Shown here one piece after another: positions 5,013-10,059 of a DNA stretch of 10,059 bases. How positions within the stretch are numbered: the stretch's first letter is position 1; every line of letters starts with the position of its first letter. The stretch covers positions 1 to 10,059 of the forward strand of contig CAZXPG010000059.1 in assembly GCA_964643145.1 (NCBI GenBank), given 5' to 3'. Below the pieces are notes generated by a model. It was not told where the DNA came from. It saw only the letters and a list, made by a program, of their open reading frames with translations, and searched no databases. The position numbers and the translations under genes are program-made. Source of the DNA: CAZXPG01 sp964643145 (GTDB lineage: Bacteria > Pseudomonadota > Alphaproteobacteria > Rickettsiales > Arcanibacteraceae).

Positions 5013-7205
5013 ATGAATAATCATCAACAACGTTGTTGCCATCATGGCAAACTTCAATCTGAGTCTCCCGTTATAGACGGGGCAATTTACACCTGCCCAA
5101 TGCACCTGGAAGTACGGCAGGTAGGCCCAGGAACATGCCCTATTTGCGGTATGGCACTTGAGCCGGAAAATATCGCTGATACTGAAGGAGAAGATCCTGA
5201 GCTAAAGGACATGACACGGCGTTTTGGGAATGCGGCGACTCTTTCCATCCCACTGCTACTGCTTACGATGGGGGGGCATTTGCCACTTGCGTGGTTGCAG
5301 CCCTTTATAGAAACTCCTTATGCATTATGGCTACAATGCGCTCTTGCTACACTTGTCGTATTCTGGTGTGGCTGGCCAATTTTCAACCGCTTCTGGCAAT
5401 CGCTCAAACATAAGAACCTGAATATGTTTACACTAATCGGGTTGGGTGTTGGCATAGCATATATGTATAGCCTGGTGGTAACAATTAATCCCCATTGGCT
5501 AGTTAGCTGGCTTAGTGATGCGGCACACAATGATGATGTTTATTTTGAACCAGCCGCAATTATTATGACGTTGGTACTGCTCGGTCAAGTGTTGGAGCTT
5601 AAAGCAAGAGCACAGACTTCCAGTGCAATCAAAACATTGCTGAAGCTGGCACCTGATAGTGCACGCAAAGTAAATCCAGATGGCAGCGAAACCGATATCC
5701 CTTTAAGCCACGTCCATAAGGGGGATAAATTACGTATTCGCCCAGGCGATAAAATACCAACAGATGGAGTAATCATTGAAGGAAGCAGTAGTGTTGATCA
5801 ATCCATGATTACCGGAGAGTCAATACCAGTAGAAAAAACCATTGGTGACACTGTCACCGGAGGCACCATCAATGAGAGTGGCAGCTTCATCATGCATGCC
5901 GAACATGTGGGAAGTGAAACGGTACTGGCACGTATTGTAGAGATGGTAGCAAAAGCTGGGCGTACCCGCGCACCTATCCAGCGGTTGACTGATAGCGTCT
6001 CCGGTTATTTTGTTCCTGTTGTTATCGTGATCGCACTCGTTTCCGCGATAGTTTGGGGGGTATGGGGGCCAGAACCACGTATCGGCTTTGCACTGCTTAG
6101 CGCAGTAAGTGTGTTGATTATTGCTTGCCCGTGTGCGCTTGGGCTTGCCACACCCATGGCAATTATGGCGGCTACAGGACGTGGCGCACGTTCTGGCGTG
6201 CTCATTAAAAATGCTGAGGCACTCGAAATATTTGAAAAAGTGAATACCCTGATTGTTGATAAAACGGGTACGCTCACGGAAGGCAAGCCAACGCTTATGT
6301 CCATTGTGGCGGCAGAGGGATTTCAAGAAAACACCCTATTATCACTGGCTGTAAGCCTTGAACAAGGTAGCGAACATCCCTTAGCGGAAGCCATAGTTAG
6401 AGGCGGACAAGAACAGAAAATAACAGCTTCACCAGTAAGTGATTTTCATTCTGTTACCGGCAAAGGCGTTATGGGTAATATAGAAGGAAAGCAGGTGGCA
6501 CTCGGTAATCTGGCCTTGCTGGAATCGCTGAATATCTCTGCAGGTGGGCTAACAATTCAAGCCGAAACATTTAGGGCACAGGGACAAACAGTCATGTTTA
6601 TTGTTGTAGCGAGTATAGCCGCCGGATTCGTTACTGTTGTCGATCCCATCAAGGAAAACACTATAGAGGCCATACGGTTACTCAAAAAAGATGGGCTACA
6701 CATTATCATGCTGACTGGAGATAATAAAACCACTGCTCAGGCGGTGGCAGAAAAGGTGGGGATCGATGACGTAGAAGCAGATATATTGCCTGAACAGAAA
6801 TATGCGGTGATAGAACAGTTACAAAAGCAAGGCCACAAGGTTGCCATGGCGGGCGACGGTATCAATGATGCCCCCGCCTTGGCACAGGCGCATGTAGGGA
6901 TTGCCATGGGAACAGGTGCAGATGTGGCAATGGAAAGTGCGGGCATCACGCTGGTAAAGGGCGACTTAATGGGTATCGTACGTGCTCGCCTCCTAAGCCG
7001 TGCTACCATGCAAAATATCAGGCAAAACCTGTTTTTTGCTTTTATTTATAATGCGCTTGGTGTGCCAGTGGCAGCAGGAGTGCTTTATCCCTATTTCGGT
7101 ATTCTTTTAAGCCCTATCATTGCAAGTGCTGCTATGGCCCTCAGTTCAGTATCGGTGATAGCAAATAGCTTGCGGCTAAGATCTGCAAAACTGACCTTAT
7201 CATAA
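5013..7205 (+). CDS. copA: Cu(+)-exporting P1B-type ATPase
   Basis: This inner-membrane pump uses ATP to move monovalent copper (or silver) out of the cytoplasm. The 730-aa product starts with a Cys/His-rich stretch (QRCCHHGK), then a heavy-metal-binding domain YTCPMHLEV...CPICGMALEP (residues 26-50) in place of the CxxC MXD domains of classic CopA, as in SilP-like pumps. Membrane motifs follow: CPC at 372-374, YN at 679-680, and MALSS at 708-712, the P1B-1 set for Cu(+). Cytoplasmic motifs are TGES at 267, DKTGT with the phosphorylated Asp at 416, SEHPL near 453, MLTGDN, and GDGINDAP at 614. Length is normal and the frame intact. I prefer ATG 5013 to ATG 4995, which lies inside the IS and would add MGATSV. 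The IS edge replaces the natural upstream region, and only GGGGG at 4997-5001 resembles a ribosome-binding site. No copper regulator lies in the window. Confidence 0.93.
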   Translation: MNNHQQRCCHHGKLQSESPVIDGAIYTCPMHLEVRQVGPGTCPICGMALEPENIADTEGEDPELKDMTRRFGNAATLSIPLLLLTMGGHLPLAWLQPFIETPYALWLQCALATLVVFWCGWPIFNRFWQSLKHKNLNMFTLIGLGVGIAYMYSLVVTINPHWLVSWLSDAAHNDDVYFEPAAIIMTLVLLGQVLELKARAQTSSAIKTLLKLAPDSARKVNPDGSETDIPLSHVHKGDKLRIRPGDKIPTDGVIIEGSSSVDQSMITGESIPVEKTIGDTVTGGTINESGSFIMHAEHVGSETVLARIVEMVAKAGRTRAPIQRLTDSVSGYFVPVVIVIALVSAIVWGVWGPEPRIGFALLSAVSVLIIACPCALGLATPMAIMAATGRGARSGVLIKNAEALEIFEKVNTLIVDKTGTLTEGKPTLMSIVAAEGFQENTLLSLAVSLEQGSEHPLAEAIVRGGQEQKITASPVSDFHSVTGKGVMGNIEGKQVALGNLALLESLNISAGGLTIQAETFRAQGQTVMFIVVASIAAGFVTVVDPIKENTIEAIRLLKKDGLHIIMLTGDNKTTAQAVAEKVGIDDVEADILPEQKYAVIEQLQKQGHKVAMAGDGINDAPALAQAHVGIAMGTGADVAMESAGITLVKGDLMGIVRARLLSRATMQNIRQNLFFAFIYNALGVPVAAGVLYPYFGILLSPIIASAAMALSSVSVIANSLRLRSAKLTLS

Positions 7206-7259
7206 CGACAAATAAATCGCCCCCCCCAAACCACGTTTTGACAGAGGTCTATTGAGCGA

Positions 7260-7290
7260 CCACATAACTTACCCACAGGAAGTTATGTGG
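7260..7290. terminator. Perfect 11-bp hairpin after the copper ATPase
   Basis: CCACATAACTT (7260-7270) and AAGTTATGTGG (7280-7290) form a perfect stem around ACCCACAGG. It lies 55 bases after the ATPase stop in a convergent gap, so a terminator role is likely from position. No U-run follows. A run of eight C (7220-7227) lies between the stop and this hairpin. Confidence 0.5.
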
Positions 7291-7303
7291 AATCACTATA
7301 ATC

Positions 7304-7346
7304 ACCCTCAGTTTTGGATAAGCAAAGCTTATCCCATATTGAGGTT
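7304..7346 (+). repeat. Dispersed palindromic repeat (copy 3, divergent)
   Basis: CCTCAGTTTTGGATAAGC is identical to the left arm of copies 2 and 4. The loop is AAA, and the right arm GCTTATCCCATATTGAGGTT differs from theirs in its outer half. The outer CCTCA and TGAGG pair, and the inner GGATAAGC and GCTTATCC pair, with an imperfect five-base segment between. The tail GGCATG.TACTCTAAAA is absent. It sits between the convergent ATPase and zinc-ribbon genes and could terminate both. Confidence 0.75.
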
Positions 7347-7353
7347 GATCAGC

Positions 7354-7785
7354 CTATTTTTTATGGTCGCTAATAGTAATGCCCATCTTACCTTCTAAGA
7401 ATTCACTCTCTATTGCGATCCATAATTCCCCATTATTTTTTTCAGAAGCATAATGCGCGCCCTGCATATAGGCTCGCATCTCCTCTTTTTCCATAATAGC
7501 AACAACTGACGAGGCTTCAGGCCTAATATAACGGCCGCCTGCATGATGACGCACCCATTTCAGTATCGTGCTTGGCTGTACCCCAAACAGCCGTGCCAAC
7601 TTATATAGTGGCACTCCATGACAATAGAGAAAAAGGGAAAGGGATTTTTGCCATAGCGGCCTGCCACGCTGCTCCATCCGTGTATATTGGTAGCTACAGC
7701 TTTTACACTTCCACCGCTGTTGACCTTCCACCTTTCCGCTTTTTATGCTATGCTTATACCCGCATTTGGGACAGTAATCTGACAT
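7354..7785 (-). CDS. Zinc-ribbon and helix-turn-helix protein related to IS1 InsA
   Basis: The 143-aa product starts with a four-cysteine zinc ribbon, CPKC (residues 5-8) and CKSC (26-29), followed by YQYTR, as in the N-terminus of IS1-type transposases. A helix-turn-helix follows, VPLYKLARLFGVQPSTILKWVRHHA (about 57-81). The part after it resembles the opening of the IS1 catalytic domain (VVxxxExxEM...NNGELWIAIES), but the position of the expected first acidic residue in V-[ED]-[LI]-DEM reads MEKEEM. The protein stops before any further catalytic motif. I chose ATG 7785, six bases after AAAGGG; an upstream start at 7893 would add 36 unlike residues. No terminal inverted repeats were seen, so it may be a lone transposase remnant or a transposase-derived DNA-binding regulator. 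Confidence 0.65.
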   Translation of the reverse strand: MSDYCPKCGYKHSIKSGKVEGQQRWKCKSCSYQYTRMEQRGRPLWQKSLSLFLYCHGVPLYKLARLFGVQPSTILKWVRHHAGGRYIRPEASSVVAIMEKEEMRAYMQGAHYASEKNNGELWIAIESEFLEGKMGITISDHKK

Positions 7786-7921
7786 AGATGCCCTTTCCCT
7801 TTCTATCGCTTTACAACACAGAATTCCTCTGCTTCTTGGCACTAGTATAGAGCAGCAGGGTATCAACCGGGCAACATTCTTATAACAGCACAAGGGGGAA
7901 TGGTTTCGTTATTTTCCACAA

Positions 7922-7941
7922 GTGATGCAAGAAAACATCAC
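7922..7941 (-). terminator. Weak hairpin after the MscS-family gene
   Basis: GTGATG (7922-7927) and CATCAC (7936-7941) form a 6-bp stem with an eight-base loop, just three bases past the stop of the channel gene at the end of the dsbB-coq7-channel block. No U-run follows on the minus strand, so terminator function is uncertain. Confidence 0.35.
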
Positions 7942-7943
7942 AT

Positions 7944-8969
7944 TCAATGCACGAATTTCTCTATTAATGCAGCATCTTCAGGGGCTATTTTTAAGTTCAC
8001 ATCACGTTGCGGGAAAGCAAAGACGATATCATTCTCACGGCATAATCTATCAATAGTATGATTCAAATTACTGATAACTCGCTTCTTTTCTACAGGGCCG
8101 GAAAGATCTACCCACAAAAAAATCTCAAAATTAAGCGTACTATCGCCAAATCCCACGAAATATACCTGCGGTTTAGGGTCTTCTAGGATATATTCCGTTT
8201 GCTCCAGGGCGGCAAACAGAATAGATTCCACTTTATGAGTAGGGCTGCCATAGGCAACACCAACTGCCACCGTATCACGTATAATCTCGTCATTTAATGT
8301 CCAATTGACTACGGTTTTTTCCAATATACTGCTATTTGGCACTAATATATCTACGCTGCTGCCTGTGCGCAAGTGGGTGCAGCGAGCACCAATGCTAATC
8401 ACTTTACCCACCGTATTATTCACCTCTATCAAATCCCCTATCCTGATCGGGCGTTCCACTAGAAGTATTAACCCACTGATAAAGTTACTGATTATATTCT
8501 GGCTACCAAAACCGATACCGATAGCGAGTGCACCACCTACAAAGGTAAAGACCGTTAACGGTACATTGGAAACATCCAGCACCAAGAGCGTCATCAATAC
8601 AAGGAAGACATAATAGGAAATTTTCTCAAGTGCCGCCGCCACACTCACTTCAAGATGTGCTACTGTTTGCAGTTTCCTACCGACAAACTTGCTTAAATAA
8701 CGGCAGAACCATAGCCCGAAAGCAAAAAGGATAATGCCAATAATTAGATTGGAAACGGTAATCGCCTGATTATCGATGGTCGTAATTTTATAACGCCAGA
8801 TACTGCCAAGCGTACTCGCTGCCGACCCGATCACGTGGGAAAACGAATGCTCGCCACTCACCATAGCCCCCACTTCCTGCAGGCTGTTAGCATCCCCTAT
8901 TGCCAAGGATGAAGAGCAGGACACGGCCCATAAGATTGCCGTTATCCCTAACATTAGCAATGTTCGCAT
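7944..8969 (-). CDS. MscS-family mechanosensitive ion channel
   Basis: These inner-membrane channels open under membrane tension and release small solutes during osmotic downshock. The 341-aa protein has a signal-like N-terminus (hydrophobic residues 3-23), a short periplasmic stretch, and transmembrane segments at about 73-90, 118-134 and 138-157. The third runs into the family pore motif, GGALAIGIGFGSQNIISNFISG (145-166), followed by LLVERPIRIGDLIEV of the beta domain and ILVPNSSILEKTVVNW. The C-terminal alpha-beta domain follows. The size is close to that of small MscS channels with an extra N-terminal segment. ATG 8969 was chosen because AAAGGAG lies eight bases upstream; a start at 9026 would overlap coq7. 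It lies 28 bases behind coq7, probably in one transcript. Confidence 0.92.
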   Translation of the reverse strand: MRTLLMLGITAILWAVSCSSSLAIGDANSLQEVGAMVSGEHSFSHVIGSAASTLGSIWRYKITTIDNQAITVSNLIIGIILFAFGLWFCRYLSKFVGRKLQTVAHLEVSVAAALEKISYYVFLVLMTLLVLDVSNVPLTVFTFVGGALAIGIGFGSQNIISNFISGLILLVERPIRIGDLIEVNNTVGKVISIGARCTHLRTGSSVDILVPNSSILEKTVVNWTLNDEIIRDTVAVGVAYGSPTHKVESILFAALEQTEYILEDPKPQVYFVGFGDSTLNFEIFLWVDLSGPVEKKRVISNLNHTIDRLCRENDIVFAFPQRDVNLKIAPEDAALIEKFVH

Positions 8970-8997
8970 GATTGTTCTCCTTTTGGTTATGAGGGTA

Positions 8998-9510
8998 TTA
9001 CACTCTACTTGCCAGCCATATGGCAACCTTGCTTCCTTCTTTGATTACTGTTTTTAGCACCATATACGCAGGAGCCTCTTCGGCATTATGAGCCAGGGCG
9101 GTATCTTTATGTTCAATCTCTTCAGCACGGAACTGTGCTATTTTTTCTTTTAATTCCACTTCTGCTTCCCCTAATACCGCAAGCTGGGCAGCATAATGCT
9201 CATCAATGGCTTCCTCAACAGCCACAGTACAGGCCATCGCCGCCTTTTCTCCCATGAAAGCGGTAACAGCCCCCAGCGCATAGCCTGCCACATGCCAGAG
9301 CGGGAAAAGTGCTGTGGGCCGCACGCGCCTGCTCACCACCTGCTGTGAGAAATAGGCGAGATGTGCCTCCTCCTGTTCGGCCATATGGCGGATTACCGGC
9401 AAGAAAGGGCTATTCTTCAGCATTGCCATTTGCCCGGCATAAATACGCTTTGCTCCATATTCACCGGCATGGTTCACTCGGATCATCCGGTTGATTGTTT
9501 CTTTATCCAT
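8998..9510 (-). CDS. coq7: Coq7-type demethoxyubiquinone hydroxylase
   Basis: Coq7 is a membrane-associated diiron monooxygenase that adds the last ring hydroxyl in ubiquinone synthesis. The 170-aa protein contains all expected iron ligands: Glu17 in NHAGEYGA, Glu47 and His50 in EEAHL, Glu99 in VEEAIDEHY, and Glu131 and His134 in EEIEHKD. No transmembrane segment is evident, but two hydrophobic surface stretches (about 68-85 and 155-168) fit monotopic membrane binding. The length matches bacterial Coq7. Its ATG overlaps the end of dsbB by eight bases, indicating one operon and possible translational coupling; AGAG directly precedes the start. Linking quinone supply to DsbB makes sense, since DsbB passes electrons to ubiquinone. 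Confidence 0.95.
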   Translation of the reverse strand: MDKETINRMIRVNHAGEYGAKRIYAGQMAMLKNSPFLPVIRHMAEQEEAHLAYFSQQVVSRRVRPTALFPLWHVAGYALGAVTAFMGEKAAMACTVAVEEAIDEHYAAQLAVLGEAEVELKEKIAQFRAEEIEHKDTALAHNAEEAPAYMVLKTVIKEGSKVAIWLASRV

Positions 9511-9994
9511 CTCTTTTCTTTCTCCACCAAAGTAACAAGGTGCCAGCTGCCATAAACAATGACCATACTATATTCCACCCAGCCATTGACAGCCCAAGAA
9601 AAACGAACTGAGGTTGATCGCAGCGCACGGCTTTTGTACCAAGTAGTGATGCTCGCATTTCTTCGAGTGTTTTAGGGGCAGCCCCCCCACCTGAACAGGT
9701 GTCTGGGCCAGCAAACCATGTATATTCCACACCCACATGATAAAAAGCGATTGCCACCCCTGTCAAGAGCACGGCAACTATAATGCCATAGATAATGTTG
9801 CGATATTTCTCCTGCCTTATTGCCAAGGCAAACAACGACAACACCGCTATCATCATATAGGGCACGCGTTGGTACAAGCATAATACACAGGGTTTTAAAC
9901 CAAAACCATATTGAGAAACATACGCAAACGCCAAGGCAAACAGGCTGCTGATCAGCAGAAATACCGGCACGTTATGGGAAGAACGAAGGGTCAT
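9503..9994 (-). CDS. dsbB: DsbB-family disulfide bond formation protein
   Basis: DsbB reoxidises the periplasmic thiol oxidase DsbA and passes the electrons to ubiquinone. From ATG 9994 the product is 163 aa with four hydrophobic helices (about 10-28, 43-59, 67-86 and 130-156). The quinone-side pair is CVLC at 36-39, preceded by GLKP and followed by YQRVPY. The second pair is Cys100 (PDTCSGGG) and Cys125 (VRCDQP) in the large periplasmic loop. All are as expected for the family. A TTG at 10000 could add two residues and has GAGG seven bases upstream. I prefer ATG 9994 because it overlaps, as ATGA, the stop of a repeat-derived upstream ORF. It is first in a tight operon with coq7 and a MscS channel. 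The promoter lies outside the window. Confidence 0.93.
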   Translation of the reverse strand: MTLRSSHNVPVFLLISSLFALAFAYVSQYGFGLKPCVLCLYQRVPYMMIAVLSLFALAIRQEKYRNIIYGIIVAVLLTGVAIAFYHVGVEYTWFAGPDTCSGGGAAPKTLEEMRASLLGTKAVRCDQPQFVFLGLSMAGWNIVWSLFMAAGTLLLWWRKKRDG

Positions 9995-10047
9995 TTGCAA
10001 TAACTAACCTCAGTTTTGGATAAGCTTTGCTTATCCAAAACTGGCAT
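9991..10047 (-). other. Repeat-encoded 18-codon upstream ORF overlapping dsbB
   Basis: On the minus strand of repeat copy 4, ATG at 10047 opens the frame MPVLDKQSLSKTEVSYCK and closes with TGA at 9993-9991. The stop overlaps the dsbB start codon as ATGA. AGAG lies six bases upstream of the uORF start. The first 14 residues are the same frame that, in copy 2, forms MPGLDKPRLSKTEV at the N-terminus of the ORF at 1431-1712. Translation of this short frame through the hairpin could deliver ribosomes to dsbB. No direct evidence of translation is available. Confidence 0.4.
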
Positions 10048-10059
10048 GATACTCTAAAA
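10006..10059 (+). repeat. Dispersed 54-bp palindromic repeat (copy 4)
   Basis: CAGTTTTGGATAAGC and GCTTATCCAAAACTG form a perfect 15-bp stem with a TTT loop, followed by the tail GGCATGATACTCTAAAA, which reaches the window edge and may continue. It matches copy 2 at 49 of 54 bases. It lies in the 5' region of the dsbB operon, so in the transcript it would form a stable hairpin before the dsbB start. Its reverse-strand CTGAGG can also act as a Shine-Dalgarno for the TTG at 10000. Confidence 0.85.

Noticed and set aside
5270..5276. Run of seven G inside the copper ATPase as a phase-variation switch
   Set aside because: The run is short, the gene is in frame, and there is no sign of variation; a single sequence cannot support it.
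5820..6326. 168-aa minus-strand frame within the copper ATPase
   Set aside because: It is antisense to strongly conserved ATPase motifs and has no coding features of its own.
7786..7893. N-terminal extension of the zinc-ribbon protein
   Set aside because: The extra 36 residues do not resemble the family, and the ATG at 7785 has a much better ribosome-binding site.
1..10059. CRISPR arrays and tRNA genes
   Set aside because: I found no regularly spaced direct repeats and no cloverleaf other than the tRNA-like part of tmRNA.

Overview
The window looks like chromosomal DNA of an alphaproteobacterium with moderate-to-low GC. The main reason is a circularly permuted tmRNA gene: the 3' acceptor half, ending in CCA, lies before the 5' half that carries the tag. 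It is followed by an alpha-type SspB adaptor whose C-terminus ends in the ClpX-binding tail. A DsbB-Coq7-MscS gene block points the same way. Two decaying insertion sequences, several broken genes and a dispersed palindromic repeat suggest a lineage accumulating mobile and degenerate DNA, perhaps host-associated. The species cannot be named from the sequence.

Layout. Positions 1-124 hold half of a palindromic repeat and a good sigma70 promoter. The permuted ssrA gene (about 125-430) and sspB (473-979) form a trans-translation and proteolysis pair: tmRNA adds a degradation tag and SspB delivers tagged proteins to ClpXP. Positions 980-1430 hold hairpins and at most one doubtful ORF. At 1431-1712 (minus) is an unrecognised 93-aa ORF whose first 14 residues are encoded by the repeat. 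An IS701-family element with a dead transposase (1784-2885) has removed the start of hicA. hicB, the antitoxin gene, follows intact to 3515. A convergent conserved gene (3539-3827, minus) has lost its 5' end at an IS3-family element (3828-5009), whose OrfB is also broken. Directly after that IS begins a full-length Cu(+)-type P1B ATPase (5013-7205). A hairpin-rich convergent gap and a zinc-ribbon/helix-turn-helix protein related to IS1 InsA (7354-7785, minus) follow. The window ends with a minus-strand operon dsbB-coq7-MscS channel (10000 to 7944).

Common threads. One 54-bp palindromic repeat occurs at both ends and twice in the middle. In one orientation it carries a short reading frame that gives the N-terminus of one ORF. 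In another copy it forms an 18-codon upstream ORF whose stop overlaps the dsbB ATG. The ssrA tag is unusually long and contains the ANDN motif twice, next to the gene of the adaptor expected to bind it. These are the most interesting leads.
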